Positions 10,651-20,700 are shown, numbered from the stretch's first letter. The stretch is DNA of 64,000 nucleotides from Mycobacterium barrassiae (GCF_025822765.1 NZ_JACKUK010000023.1:186001-250000); one strand, 5' to 3'. Program-made: numbers and translations. Notes: a model not told the origin generated them from the sequence alone.

Positions 10651-11238
10651 ATGGCAGCCCCGATCGCGGCATCGCGCCTGCTCGACGTCATGGAGTTCGA
10701 CGTCCTGCCGATGACCGAACGAGGCGTCGCGGCGGGCAACAAGGTGTTCGGCGCGGCGCTGTTGCGCAAGTCCGATATGTCGCTGGTGCTCGCCGGGACG
10801 AACAGCGAGACCGATAACCCGCTGCTGCACGGCGAGATCAGCACGCTCAACCAGTTCTACGAGTTGCCCGACCGCCCCGCGACTCGCGACCTGGTGTTCC
10901 TGTCCACCCATGAGCCCTGCCCACTGTGTCTGTCGGCCATCACCTGGGCGGGGTTCGACAACTTCTACTACTTCTTCACCTATGAGGATTCCCGCGACGC
11001 CTTCGGAATTCCCCACGACCTGAGGATCCTCGAGGAGGTGTTCGGCGTGCGCGACGGCAACTACCGCCGTAGCAACGCGTTCTGGACCTGCGATTCGATT
11101 CGCGACCTCGTCGAATCCCAACCCGAACCGCTGCGCACCCAACTGCGTGAGCAGGATCGGCGGATTCGCGATGTCTATGCGGGGCTGTCGCAGAAGTACC
11201 AGGACTCCAAGGCCAACAACGACATTCCGTTCAACTGA
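10651..11238 (+). CDS. Cytidine/deoxycytidylate-type zinc deaminase family protein
   Basis: A 195-residue protein with the zinc deaminase signature: HGE (His and catalytic Glu) near residue 60 and PCPLC near residue 90. The spacing fits the CMP/dCMP and guanine/tRNA-adenosine deaminase superfamily. The substrate is not identifiable, but neighbours thyX, thyA and dfrA make a nucleotide plausible. Its 3' end overlaps the convergent AlkX-like gene by eight bases. The ATG at 10651 has no obvious ribosome site, and the preceding tandem repeat leaves little leader. Confidence 0.8.
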   Translation: MAAPIAASRLLDVMEFDVLPMTERGVAAGNKVFGAALLRKSDMSLVLAGTNSETDNPLLHGEISTLNQFYELPDRPATRDLVFLSTHEPCPLCLSAITWAGFDNFYYFFTYEDSRDAFGIPHDLRILEEVFGVRDGNYRRSNAFWTCDSIRDLVESQPEPLRTQLREQDRRIRDVYAGLSQKYQDSKANNDIPFN

Positions 11239-12442
11239 GCTGACGTGCCAGCGGCGCCGCCAGGTCGCCCCGCTTTCCGACCTTCACGTCGTCGAGCCCC
11301 AGCCACGTCGCCATCGTCTGCAGTTCGGGCGCCAGCGCCGCCGCGACCCGTGCCGGCTGCTCCCCCGGCTCGGCGAATGCGCCGACGACATTCAGCGCCC
11401 CCTTCGCGCGATCGGCCTTCAGGTCGACGCGTCCGACGAGCCTGCCGTCGAGCAGGAACGGCCAGACGTAGTAACCGAACTGACGCTTGGGCGCTGGTAC
11501 GTAAATCTCGATGCGGTAGTGAAAATTCCAGAGCCTTTCCACCCGCGGCCGGAAGAAGATCAGCGGGTCGAACGGACACAGCAGCGCCGTACCGCGGTCC
11601 CGGCGGGGAATCTTCTGGCCCGCAGGCATATACGCCGGGGCCGTCCAGCCGTCGACCTCGACGGTCTCCAACTCGCCGTCCGCCACCAGCTTCGCGATTG
11701 CCGGCTTGCTCTGCTTCGGGCTGAGCCGGAAGTAGTCACGGATATCAGCCTCAGTCCCGACGCCGAGCGCACCGGCGGCACGCAGCGTCAACTCCCGCAC
11801 CGCCTCCTCGTCGTCAACCTCCCGCGCGACCACCTCGGGCGGAAGCACCCGCTCGGTCAGGTCGTAGTGGCGGGCGAAACCGATCCGGGTGGCCGTCGTC
11901 AGCACACCCGACGACCACAACGCCTCCGTCACCCATTTGGTGTCGCTGCGGTCCCACCAGGGCCCTTTCCTGCCGCGCTGTTCAGCGCCCAGGTGGGCCT
12001 CGATCTGCCCGGCTGTCGACGGCCCGAGTTCGGCGACCGCGGCGACGATGTCGTCGGCCAGCCTCGGGTTCTTCTTGACGATCTCCCTGCCCCACCGGCC
12101 GTGGGTGTACTCCCGCATGCGCCACCGCAGCAGGGGCCAGTCGTCGACCGCCATCAGGGCGGCTTCGTGCGCCCAGTACTCGACGAGCAGCCGCGGTGAC
12201 CGCGCGCTGTGGCTCCACGCCGCACGATCCAGCACGTCGCGGTCGTACGGGCCGAGCCGACTGAACACCGGCGCGTAGTGGGCGCGCACCGCCACCGACA
12301 CCGAATCCAGTTGCAGCACTTGGATCCGCGACACCAGCCGTCGCAAATGTGCACGAGTGACGGACCCGGCCGGGCGCGGTTCCGCGAAGCCCTGGGCCGC
12401 GACGGCGATCCAGCGGGCCTGCGCCGCGGTCAGCGAGCTCAC
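11231..12442 (-). CDS. Winged-helix DNA glycosylase of the AlkZ/AlkX (YcaQ) family
   Basis: A 403-residue HTH_42-type protein. AlkZ and E. coli YcaQ unhook interstrand DNA crosslinks using a Gln-x-Gln or Gln-x-Asp pair. Here LQLDSVSV near residue 45 supplies a Gln-Leu-Asp, the YcaQ-like version, followed by the family [15 protein letters not shown]. Winged-helix repeats and a beta domain follow. The GTG at 12442 is chosen because it forms a four-base GTGA overlap with the dfrA stop, giving translational coupling. Glycosylase activity is inferred from the motif. Confidence 0.8.
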   Translation of the reverse strand: MSSLTAAQARWIAVAAQGFAEPRPAGSVTRAHLRRLVSRIQVLQLDSVSVAVRAHYAPVFSRLGPYDRDVLDRAAWSHSARSPRLLVEYWAHEAALMAVDDWPLLRWRMREYTHGRWGREIVKKNPRLADDIVAAVAELGPSTAGQIEAHLGAEQRGRKGPWWDRSDTKWVTEALWSSGVLTTATRIGFARHYDLTERVLPPEVVAREVDDEEAVRELTLRAAGALGVGTEADIRDYFRLSPKQSKPAIAKLVADGELETVEVDGWTAPAYMPAGQKIPRRDRGTALLCPFDPLIFFRPRVERLWNFHYRIEIYVPAPKRQFGYYVWPFLLDGRLVGRVDLKADRAKGALNVVGAFAEPGEQPARVAAALAPELQTMATWLGLDDVKVGKRGDLAAPLARQLS

Positions 12443-12924
12443 GGCCGGACGTAGCTGAAGAACCGGTAACGCAGACCCGAGGAGCTGGTCAACCACTCCC
12501 CTTGGGTGCCTACCCAGTGTTCATCCAGCGTGGGCGCCACCGCGTCCCCGTCGTCGCGGGGCAGATCGATGTCGACCTCGGTGACTTCACACCGCGTCGC
12601 CAGTGGCAGCGCCAGCTTGTAGATCTGTTCACCACCGATCACCCAGGTGATGTCGTCGGTCAGGGCGTCCTGAAGAAGGGGAACCACGTGCGCACCATCG
12701 GCCATGTAGTCAGCTTGCCGCGTCAGTACGACATTTTTCCGTCCCGGCAGCGGCCGCACCTTTGCCGGCAACGACTCCCAGGTCAGCCGTCCCATCACCA
12801 CGGTGCGCCCCATGGTGAGTTCCTTGAACCGGGCCTGGTCCTCCGGCAGCCGCCACGGGATGCCGCCGGCGCGGCCGATCACGCCGGAGGTCGACTGCGC
12901 CCAGATCAGTCCGACAGTCGTCAT
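12439..12924 (-). CDS. dfrA: Dihydrofolate reductase
   Basis: A 161-residue DHFR reducing dihydrofolate to tetrahydrofolate with NADPH, needed to recycle folate oxidised by ThyA. Visible motifs are the N-terminal [23 protein letters not shown] with the active-site acidic residue, [12 protein letters not shown] and the VIGGEQIY nucleotide loop. The ATG start lies seven bases after the thyA stop; the 3' end overlaps the glycosylase gene. The target of trimethoprim-type antifolates in the family. Confidence 0.96.
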   Translation of the reverse strand: MTTVGLIWAQSTSGVIGRAGGIPWRLPEDQARFKELTMGRTVVMGRLTWESLPAKVRPLPGRKNVVLTRQADYMADGAHVVPLLQDALTDDITWVIGGEQIYKLALPLATRCEVTEVDIDLPRDDGDAVAPTLDEHWVGTQGEWLTSSSGLRYRFFSYVRP

Positions 12925-12931
12925 ACCGCTC

Positions 12932-13744
12932 TCATACGGCGACGGGGGCTTTGATCGCCGGGTGTGGATCGTAGTTCTTGATCACGATGTCGTCGTAGGT
13001 GTAATCGAAGATCGAATTACGCGGCGCGAGAACGAGTTCCGGATACGGTCGCGGTTCGCGGCTGAGCTGCTCGGTGACCTGCTCGACGTGGTTGTCGTAG
13101 ATGTGGCAGTCACCGCCGGTCCAGATGAACTCGCCCACCTCGAGACCGGCCTGCGCCGCCATCATGTGCGTCAACAGCGCGTAGCTGGCGATGTTGAACG
13201 GCACGCCGAGAAACAGGTCGGCACTGCGCTGATACAGCTGGCAGCTGAGCCGGCCGTCGGCGACATAGAACTGGAAGAACGCATGGCACGGAGGCAGCGC
13301 CATCTGCGGGATCTCGCCGACGTTCCACGCCGACACGATGATGCGCCGAGAATCCGGGTCCGTCTTCAGCAGTTCCAGCGTCGCGCTGATCTGGTCGATG
13401 TGCTCACCGGACGGCGTCGGCCACGATCGCCACTGGACGCCGTATACCGGGCCGAGATCGCCTGTCTCGGAAGCCCATTCGTCCCAGATGGTCACCCCGC
13501 GCTCCTGCAGCCATCGCACGTTGGAGTCGCCGCGGAGGAACCACAGCAGCTCGTAGACGATCGACTTGGTGTGCACCTTCTTCGTGGTGATCAGCGGGAA
13601 ACCCGCCGTCAGGTCGTAGCGCATCTGGTGGCCGAACAGGCTCCGGGTGCCGGTGCCCGTGCGATCCGATTTCGGGGTACCGCGCTCCAGCACCAGGCGA
13701 AGTAGGTCCTCGTACGGCGTGCTTATAGACCCTGTGACCGGCAC
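12932..13744 (-). CDS. thyA: Thymidylate synthase ThyA
   Basis: A 270-residue classical thymidylate synthase making dTMP and dihydrofolate from dUMP. The catalytic cysteine is in [11 protein letters not shown] near residue 150, the phosphate-binding [13 protein letters not shown] follows, and the C-terminus ends in APVAV as in other ThyA proteins. GTG start; the N-terminus is about seven residues longer than in M. tuberculosis, and a clear ribosome site is not seen, so the start is slightly uncertain. First gene of thyA-dfrA-glycosylase. Confidence 0.96.
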   Translation of the reverse strand: MPVTGSISTPYEDLLRLVLERGTPKSDRTGTGTRSLFGHQMRYDLTAGFPLITTKKVHTKSIVYELLWFLRGDSNVRWLQERGVTIWDEWASETGDLGPVYGVQWRSWPTPSGEHIDQISATLELLKTDPDSRRIIVSAWNVGEIPQMALPPCHAFFQFYVADGRLSCQLYQRSADLFLGVPFNIASYALLTHMMAAQAGLEVGEFIWTGGDCHIYDNHVEQVTEQLSREPRPYPELVLAPRNSIFDYTYDDIVIKNYDPHPAIKAPVAV

Positions 13745-13786
13745 TCGGCCAGCTTACGTCCAGATGGGAGGAGTAGAACGAATGGC

Positions 13787-14533
13787 ATGCCCGGAACACG
13801 CGAGATTACCGACTCCATCACCACCGCCGACGGGACCTGCCCGGTCACCTTTCACACCCCGGAGGGAGACGGCCCGTGGCCGGGAGTGGTCATGTACCCC
13901 GACGCCGGCGGAGCGCGCCAGACGTTTCGCGAGATGGGCGACCAGTTGGCCGCCTACGGGTATGCCGTGCTGGTGCCCGACGTGTACTACCGCGACGGCG
14001 ACTGGGCGCCGTTCGAAATGGCGAACGTGTTCAACGACGAGGCCGAGCGTAAGCGTCTCTTCTCGATGATTCACAAGGTGACGCCGGACATCATGGCCAC
14101 CGACGCGGTCGCCTTCTTCGACTATCTGGCGGCGCGGCCCGAGGTCAAGGGCGAGGCGTTCGGCACCACCGGCTACTGCATGGGCGGGCGGACATCCCTG
14201 ATCGTCGCCGGCAGGGTGCCGGAGCGGGTCGCGGCGGCGACGTCGTTTCACGGAGGCGGGCTGGCGGCCGACGACCCCGGCAGTCCGCACCTGCTCGCCG
14301 ATCGGATCAAGGCCGCCGTCTACGTGGGCGGCGCCGAAAACGATGCGTCGTTCACGACCGAGGCGGCTGAAACGCTGGCCAAGGCGCTGACCGCGGCCGG
14401 CGTCGAGCACACGATCGAGTGGTACGGGGCGGGACACGGCTTCGCCGTCCCGGACAACGCTCCCTATGACCCGGCGGCGGCGCAGCGCCACTGGGATGCC
14501 ATGGAGTCGTTCTTCGGCACCCACCTGGGCTGA
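13787..14533 (+). CDS. Dienelactone hydrolase family protein
   Basis: A 248-residue alpha/beta hydrolase like Rv2765. The nucleophile elbow is GYCMGG (Cys nucleophile, near residue 129), with an acid in GGAENDASF and the histidine in GAGHGFAV. Dienelactone hydrolases open enol-lactones, but many actinobacterial members act on other esters and the substrate is unknown. GGGAGGAG precedes the start by 13 bases. Divergent from thyA. The CitE-like gene follows 43 bases later on the same strand. Confidence 0.87.
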   Translation: MPGTREITDSITTADGTCPVTFHTPEGDGPWPGVVMYPDAGGARQTFREMGDQLAAYGYAVLVPDVYYRDGDWAPFEMANVFNDEAERKRLFSMIHKVTPDIMATDAVAFFDYLAARPEVKGEAFGTTGYCMGGRTSLIVAGRVPERVAAATSFHGGGLAADDPGSPHLLADRIKAAVYVGGAENDASFTTEAAETLAKALTAAGVEHTIEWYGAGHGFAVPDNAPYDPAAAQRHWDAMESFFGTHLG

Positions 14534-14576
14534 CCCCCTGTAGCGCCCGCGGTGGCCGGTGCGCCACGATGAACGA

Positions 14577-15497
14577 ATGAAAGACCAGGCGACGGCAGAG
14601 CAGCCCGACTCCGGCCACGGCACCCGGATGGATCCGGTGCTCGCCCGCAGTTGGCTGTTGGTCAACGGCTCGCACTACGACCGCTTCGCCCCCGCGGCGG
14701 CCTCGCGGGCCGACATCGTCGTCCTCGACATCGAGGATGCGGTGGCGCCCAAGGACAAGGTCGCCGCGCGGGAGAACGTCATCCGGTGGCTGGGCGAGGG
14801 CAACAACGACTGGGTCCGCGTCAACGGGTTCGGCACGCCGTGGTGGGCCGACGATCTCGAGGCCCTGAGCAAGGCGTCGCTGGGCGGGGTGATGCTCGCG
14901 ATGGTGGAGTCCGTCGACCACGTGACCGAGACGGCCAAGCGGTTGCCGAACGTCCCGATCGTGGCGTTGGTGGAGACGGCCCGCGGACTGGAGCGGATCA
15001 CCGAGATCGCCGCCACCAAGGGGACGTTCCGGTTGGCGTTCGGCATCGGCGATTTCCGGCGCGACACGGGGTTCGGGGACAACCCGACGACGCTGGCGTA
15101 CGCCCGCTCACGGTTCACGATCGCGGCCAAGGCGGCCCATCTGCCCAGCGCGATCGACGGTCCGACCGTCGGCTCCAGCGCGCTGAAACTGAGCGAGGCG
15201 ACCGCGGTGTCGGCGGAGTTCGGGATGACCGGGAAGATCTGCCTGACGCCTGACCAGTGCCCGACGGTGAACGAGGGCCTGTCCCCCTCGCCTGAGGAAA
15301 TCAGTTGGGCCAAAGAGTTTTTCATGGAGTACGAACGCGACGGCGGGGAGATCCGCAACGGCTCCGATCTGCCGCGCATCGCTCGGGCGAACAAGATTCT
15401 GGATCTGGCGCGCGCCTACGGCATCGAGGTGTCGGAGTTCGACGATGTCGACGAGCCCGCGCACATCCCCGCGCCGTCGGACACGTACCACTACTGA
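14577..15497 (+). CDS. HpcH/HpaI aldolase or citrate lyase beta-like protein (CitE-like)
   Basis: About 306 residues, TIM barrel of the CitE/malyl-CoA lyase type. The Mg-binding VVLDIEDAVAPKDK, the arginine-containing VRVNGFGTPW and the acidic ALVETARGL are visible in family order. Members cleave or form C-C bonds in acyl-CoA or 2-oxo acids; those outside citrate lyase operons often act on beta-methylmalyl- or citramalyl-CoA. No partner genes are adjacent, so the substrate is open. The start could be GTG 14559 or ATG 14628. Confidence 0.8.
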   Translation: MKDQATAEQPDSGHGTRMDPVLARSWLLVNGSHYDRFAPAAASRADIVVLDIEDAVAPKDKVAARENVIRWLGEGNNDWVRVNGFGTPWWADDLEALSKASLGGVMLAMVESVDHVTETAKRLPNVPIVALVETARGLERITEIAATKGTFRLAFGIGDFRRDTGFGDNPTTLAYARSRFTIAAKAAHLPSAIDGPTVGSSALKLSEATAVSAEFGMTGKICLTPDQCPTVNEGLSPSPEEISWAKEFFMEYERDGGEIRNGSDLPRIARANKILDLARAYGIEVSEFDDVDEPAHIPAPSDTYHY

Positions 15498-15552
15498 GGC
15501 TCGCCGACTCAGACCAAGGCTAAATGTCGGACCTTGTTGTGATGATGGGGTC

Positions 15553-16815
15553 ATGTCAGTGGCGATCGCACCCAAGGAGCGTCTTGAGGTGTTGTTCGAC
15601 GAGTTGGCCGAGTTAAGCGGTCAACGCAACGCCATCGATGCCCGCATCGTCGAGATCGCCGCCGAGCTCGAACGTGACCGGCTCATCGGCATGACCGGCG
15701 CCCGCTCCCTGGCCGCGCTGGTGGCCTGGAAAACCGGGATCTCACCAACCAACGCGGGCACCGTCGCCACCATCGCCGCACGCCTGGAACAGTTCCCCCG
15801 CTGCGCGGCCGGCATGCGCCAAGGCCGCCTGTCACTGGATCAGGTCGGCGTCATCGCCGCCCGCGCCGCCGACGGCTCCGATGACCACTACGCCCCCCTG
15901 GCCGCGGTTTCCACCGTCACCCAGTTACGCACCGCGGTCAAACTCGAACCACGCCCCGACCCCGACCCCAACCCCTGGGCACCGCAACCGGCGATCACCA
16001 AAACCAGCGACGAGCAGTTCACCTACTGGCGCATCCGCCTGGCCCACCCCCAAGCCGCCCTCTTCGACGCCGCGCTGAAATCCCATCACGACGCACTGAT
16101 CGCCGAATACAAACGCGACCACAACATCGCCGACGACACCGATACTGATGACCGCGACCCCCGCGACAAAACCACCCCCGCACGCCCACCCTTCCCCACC
16201 ACCCTGGACGCCTTCCTGCAACTGGTCCAGACCGGCTGGGACACCGACGTCGCACGCCGCCCCCACGGCCAACACACCACCGTGCTCGTGCACCTCGACG
16301 TCAAAGAACGCCTGGCCTCCCTACACCTAGGCCCGCTGCTCTCTGACGCCGATCGCCAATACCTGACCTGTGACGCCACCGCCGAAGTCTGGTTCGAGCG
16401 CGACGGCAACCTCATCGGCGCCGGGCGCACCACCCGCCTGATCAACCGCCGCCTACGCCGCGCCCTAGAACACCGCCACCCCACCTGCGCCGTGCCCGGC
16501 TGCGGAGCCACCCGCGGCCTACACGCTCATCACCTCAAACATTGGGAAGACGGCGGGTCGACCGAACTCAACAACCTCGTACTGCTGTGCCCCTATCACC
16601 ACCGACTACACCACCGCGGCGAGATCACCATCACCGGCAACCCCGACCGCCTCACCGTCACCGACCCCATCGGCCGAGCACTCAGCCCCGCATCACTGGC
16701 CCGACCACCCACCCAACCCCCACCCCACGTACCACCCAACCCCGGACCCCACGGCGAACGCGCCCAATGGTGGGCCTACGACCCCTACCAACCCAGACCA
16801 CCACACAACAACTGA
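15553..16815 (+). CDS. DUF222/HNH endonuclease, 13E12-repeat family
   Basis: A 420-residue protein with an N-terminal DUF222 domain (about residues 1-280) and a C-terminal HNH nuclease (CAVPGCG, HAHHLKHWEDGG, LVLLCPYHHRLHH near 315-360). Such genes are multicopy in mycobacteria (the REP13E12 family) and are treated as mobile or prophage-associated, though no transposase or inverted ends are seen here. The 3' end codes for a Pro/His-rich tail with strongly C-rich codon use, unlike neighbours. Start ATG at 15553 after GATGGGG; the upstream in-frame sequence reads through the preceding gene's end. Confidence 0.88.
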   Translation: MSVAIAPKERLEVLFDELAELSGQRNAIDARIVEIAAELERDRLIGMTGARSLAALVAWKTGISPTNAGTVATIAARLEQFPRCAAGMRQGRLSLDQVGVIAARAADGSDDHYAPLAAVSTVTQLRTAVKLEPRPDPDPNPWAPQPAITKTSDEQFTYWRIRLAHPQAALFDAALKSHHDALIAEYKRDHNIADDTDTDDRDPRDKTTPARPPFPTTLDAFLQLVQTGWDTDVARRPHGQHTTVLVHLDVKERLASLHLGPLLSDADRQYLTCDATAEVWFERDGNLIGAGRTTRLINRRLRRALEHRHPTCAVPGCGATRGLHAHHLKHWEDGGSTELNNLVLLCPYHHRLHHRGEITITGNPDRLTVTDPIGRALSPASLARPPTQPPPHVPPNPGPHGERAQWWAYDPYQPRPPHNN

Positions 16816-16861
16816 TCAATCAGGTTGGGACAACGAGAAATCCGCCGATACCGTTGCTCCA

Positions 16862-17323
16862 CTACTGACGATGTTTGTTGTTGCTGCGCAGGAATGTGCC
16901 GACGGCACGCGCGATCCCGCGCCCCGCGTAGATTGCGGCGACCACGGACACGATGATCATCAGGATGAACATCACCAGCCAGTTCGACCGGCTGTGGCTG
17001 ACGTTCCACCACACGATCGTGAACAGCACCGCGCAGATGAACACCACGATGTCGCGCCAGTTTCCGGCGTAGGACACCGCCGCCTCGCGTATCGCGCGCG
17101 TTCGTTCTGTGCCCTCGACCAGATCAGCGATGCGCTCGTTGATGCTTGCCTTCAGGCGGGCCCTGAGTTCGGGCTGATCGTCGGGAATCCGTTCGAGCAG
17201 ATCCATGTCCTTGGCGATCATCGCGCGGACGTCAGGCCCCTTGAAGCTGCCCGCGGCGGCACCCAACAAGGCTCCACCGGCGATCGGCGCTGCACCCAAG
17301 GCAAGTTCGGCGATACCCGGCAT
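16862..17323 (-). CDS. Two-helix membrane protein of unknown function
   Basis: 153 residues. A hydrophobic Gly/Ala-rich N-terminus (residues 5-28), a charged helical middle (about 30-85), and two strong membrane helices near residues 92-110 and 114-135 with a basic C-terminal tail. AAGGAG lies five bases before the ATG. No recognisable family or catalytic motif. It may follow the hydrolase gene upstream on the same strand, with a 16-base gap. Confidence 0.7.
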   Translation of the reverse strand: MPGIAELALGAAPIAGGALLGAAAGSFKGPDVRAMIAKDMDLLERIPDDQPELRARLKASINERIADLVEGTERTRAIREAAVSYAGNWRDIVVFICAVLFTIVWWNVSHSRSNWLVMFILMIIVSVVAAIYAGRGIARAVGTFLRSNNKHRQ

Positions 17324-17339
17324 GTCTCTCCTTCGTTTG

Positions 17340-18080
17340 TCAGCTCTGCGTCTCGGCGATCAACGCATCGACGAGCGTCTGCGGTTGGGTGTTCATCACC
17401 TGATGGCCGGCGTCGATCCGCACCAGTTGGTCTACCTGCAGCATCTCAGCGAAACGTTCCTGCCACGCTGGCGGCAGGCTTTTGTCCCGCTCACAAAGCA
17501 CATACGTCGACGCAACAGATCCCAGATGGTCATAACGCCAGTCGCGATAGGTGTAGGAGCTCATCGGCCACATGTCGTGTCCCAGCTTCGCAAGGAATGC
17601 CTCCCTGTCGGGCGCCGACATGTCATTGCAGAACATGACCGCGAAGCGTTCTTCGAAGCTCGTCGTTGCCGGATCGAGCGGATAGCCGACCTTGTCCTCG
17701 TGCTCGCCGTGCAGGCATTCGCCGATCAGTTCCAGCAAGTTGGTTCCGGCAGGCGGCGCCGAACACGATACGTAGACGAGTTTGCGGAAGAGCGTCGGCG
17801 CGAATTCGACCATGCGCGGCATCTGCATACCTGCCTGCGAATGTCCCACCAGCACGACATCGCGCATGCCCGTCGCCTCGATATCGCTGACGAGTTCACG
17901 GGCGATGTCGTCGAATTCCATTGCGGAAGCGTCGCGCCCACGCTTCGTGCCGCAGCCGGGCACGTCGAGCGGGATGCAGTCGATACCTTCGAATGCCGAC
18001 AGCAGGCCAGTCACGTCGTCCCAGACCCAGCTGCCCTGGCCGCCCCCGTGCAGCAAGGCGAAGTTCGTCGCCGCCACCAT
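17340..18080 (-). CDS. Alpha/beta hydrolase of the methylesterase/salicylate-esterase type
   Basis: A 246-residue alpha/beta hydrolase. The oxyanion loop LLHGGGQGSW comes at once after the start, the nucleophile elbow is VGHSQAG (Ser near 87), and the terminal catalytic histidine is in IDAGHQVMN. The first-strand position and CDIPLD-like pattern resemble plant-type methylesterases and EstC-like enzymes. Substrate unknown. The ATG at 18080 is preferred over an in-frame codon 16 codons upstream because the fold begins here. Same strand as the flavodoxin-like and second hydrolase genes. Confidence 0.8.
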   Translation of the reverse strand: MVAATNFALLHGGGQGSWVWDDVTGLLSAFEGIDCIPLDVPGCGTKRGRDASAMEFDDIARELVSDIEATGMRDVVLVGHSQAGMQMPRMVEFAPTLFRKLVYVSCSAPPAGTNLLELIGECLHGEHEDKVGYPLDPATTSFEERFAVMFCNDMSAPDREAFLAKLGHDMWPMSSYTYRDWRYDHLGSVASTYVLCERDKSLPPAWQERFAEMLQVDQLVRIDAGHQVMNTQPQTLVDALIAETQS

Positions 18081-18144
18081 CGCTTCCGTCCTTGTATCGA
18101 CCCGCAATAGTAGTTCGCGACGGTGCACGCCGGAGTCTCTTCGG

Positions 18145-18597
18145 CTACCCCATCAGCTGTGCCGCGACCGTGGCGCCGAGCTCCCAACAGGCCTCCAGGT
18201 CGCTCTTGCTCGGCTTGCCCGACACCACAACGTATTCGGCGGCTTTCGTCCAACCCAGGCCGGTCGTGATGGCGGTGACGCCGTTCTCCGCTCCCTCGGT
18301 GCCCTCGTTGCCGTGCAGGTACAGGCCGAATGGCCGCCCCCGCGTGGCGTCCAGGCACGGGTAGTAGCAGACGTCGAACGCATGCTTGAGGGCGCCGCTC
18401 ATGTAGCCGAGGTTGGCCGGGCTTCCGAGCACATAGCCGTCGGCCTCCAGCACGTCAACGGGTGAGACGGACAACGCAGGCCGACGCACGACCTCGACAC
18501 CTTCGATCTCCGGATCGGTGGCACCTTTGACGACGGCTTCGAACATCTCCTGCGTGTGCGGGGACGGCGTGTGGTGCACGATCAACAATCGGGCCAT
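18145..18597 (-). CDS. Flavodoxin-like NAD(P)H-dependent oxidoreductase
   Basis: 150 residues of flavodoxin fold. LIVHHTPSPHTQEMFEAV forms the FMN phosphate loop and GSPANLGYMSGALKHAFD the second flavin loop, as in WrbA/flavodoxin-like reductases. It probably moves electrons to a quinone or small substrate. Only two bases separate it from the upstream hydrolase stop and 64 from the downstream hydrolase, so the three form a likely operon. Confidence 0.82.
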   Translation of the reverse strand: MARLLIVHHTPSPHTQEMFEAVVKGATDPEIEGVEVVRRPALSVSPVDVLEADGYVLGSPANLGYMSGALKHAFDVCYYPCLDATRGRPFGLYLHGNEGTEGAENGVTAITTGLGWTKAAEYVVVSGKPSKSDLEACWELGATVAAQLMG

Positions 18598-18599
18598 AA

Positions 18600-19346
18600 C
18601 TAGTCGAGTGTTCCCCAGAAGCGGGTGAGTGCGTCCGCGCCGCGAGTCGGGTCTTCGACCATCCACCAGTGCCCTAACCCGTCCAACACCTCTGTGCGGG
18701 CACCGGCTCGTTCGGCTGCGCGACGCCGGATTTCCTCTGAACCGACGAACGTGTCCGCGGTGGCCAGCAGTGAAAGACCCGGCCGGGCAGCACATCGTTG
18801 CAAGCCTCCGCCGGCCTCGGCCATTTCTCCCGGCTGTGCCGCCGAGCGGTAGAGCGACAGAACCGCCCTGCCCATGTCCGGGCCTTGGGCTGCAGCGATC
18901 GCCGTTGCGATGTCCGTCGGGAGGAAGGGGGCCCACTGGGCGACGCGATCCTCGACCGCGCCGCCGAACATCGTTTCGACGAGTTGCTCGCCCTCACCTG
19001 GCGTCTGCCACACCTGAGCCAAGTCGTGCCAGACGTAGTCGGGGTCGAAAATTCCGACGACGTCGCTGGCCCAGCTTCGAACCAACTCGGGTTGATGCAT
19101 CATCGCGTTGACCACATGCAGCCCGCCCCAGTCGTGCCCGACAAGATCCAACGGACCGTCGATGTTCTCGAGCTCGCCTTCCAGCCAGTCGCGGTATACG
19201 AGGTAGGTCGCCGGGAAGGCGTCAGGCAGGGGTGCACCGAATCCGGGCGGGGACAGCCGCACCACATCGTCGCGTCCGAGAGCTTGGACGAGCGGACCCC
19301 AAATCGCTTCGGTCTCCGGATTCCCGTGCACCAAAACCACAGTCAT
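18600..19346 (-). CDS. Alpha/beta hydrolase, haloalkane dehalogenase/epoxide hydrolase-like
   Basis: A 248-residue alpha/beta hydrolase whose elbow is VGHDWGG, with aspartate rather than serine as nucleophile. Together with the oxyanion loop LVHGNPETEAIW this points to the haloalkane dehalogenase/epoxide hydrolase branch. The final histidine is in LDGLGHWWMV. Start ATG at 19346 is preferred because AAGGA sits eight bases before it; a further ATG three codons upstream has no ribosome site. First gene of the hydrolase-flavodoxin-hydrolase set. Confidence 0.8.
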   Translation of the reverse strand: MTVVLVHGNPETEAIWGPLVQALGRDDVVRLSPPGFGAPLPDAFPATYLVYRDWLEGELENIDGPLDLVGHDWGGLHVVNAMMHQPELVRSWASDVVGIFDPDYVWHDLAQVWQTPGEGEQLVETMFGGAVEDRVAQWAPFLPTDIATAIAAAQGPDMGRAVLSLYRSAAQPGEMAEAGGGLQRCAARPGLSLLATADTFVGSEEIRRRAAERAGARTEVLDGLGHWWMVEDPTRGADALTRFWGTLD

Positions 19347-19367
19347 GCTGAACATCCTTGCACCGCG

Positions 19368-19831
19368 TCAGGTCCGCTCCTCCATCTCGACCGCTTTCTT
19401 CATGGCCTCGCGCGCGCGGCTGCGGTCACCCGCGTAGTCATAGGCACGAGCGAGCCGATACCACCGTCGCCAGTTGTCCGGATCGGCTTCCAATTCGGCG
19501 AGCACGGTCGCGAACAGCGCGTCGGCGGCGTCGCGCTGAATACGTCCGGACGGCATCCGCGGCAGCGAGCTGACGTCGAGTTCCATGCCCTCGTCCTTGA
19601 CGATCCTGCCCAGCCGCTGGTGCGTCAGCCCGGCCCGCAGCGTGCTGACCATGACCCACATGCCGATCAGGGGCATGATCATCAACGCCAGACCCAGACC
19701 GATCGCTGCGGGTTCGCCAGAAGTGATGAACGCCATCGCAATTCGGCCGAGCAGGATGAAATACACGATCAGCGCCACGCACATGAAGCCGATCAGCAGC
19801 TGGATGCGCAGGGCCTGCGATCGCTCGCTCA

Positions 19832-19832
<1 letters not shown>
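19368..19832 (-). CDS. Membrane protein with short TPR-like C-terminal domain
   Basis: 154 residues: two membrane helices (about 10-32 and 42-62), then a cytoplasmic helical region whose DPDNWRRWYRLARAYDYAGD matches a tetratricopeptide motif. It resembles the conserved membrane protein Rv2772c. Function unknown. Its ATG overlaps the dapB TGA by one base (TGATG), so it is coupled to lysine synthesis transcription, although no functional link is evident. Confidence 0.8.
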
Positions 19833-20575
<743 letters not shown>

Positions 20576-20622
20576 CTAGTTGGTGACGCTGGACCGCCCG
20601 TTGACTTCCCCAGCTGCCCGTT

Positions 20623-20677
20623 GAGACTGCTGTCAGAGCAACGGTTCTGCGAAAAATCGCGCGCTGGCAGCAGTCTC
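20623..20677. terminator. Long inverted repeat between aldR and dapB
   Basis: Arms GAGACTGCTGTCA (20623-20635) and TGGCAGCAGTCTC (20665-20677) pair with one mismatch around a 29-base loop. It is about 80 bases past the aldR stop and upstream of dapB. No T-tract. It resembles in layout the other long 3' inverted repeats in the window. Confidence 0.6.
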
Positions 20678-20700
20678 GATCCGCTGCTCCACGTTCACTC

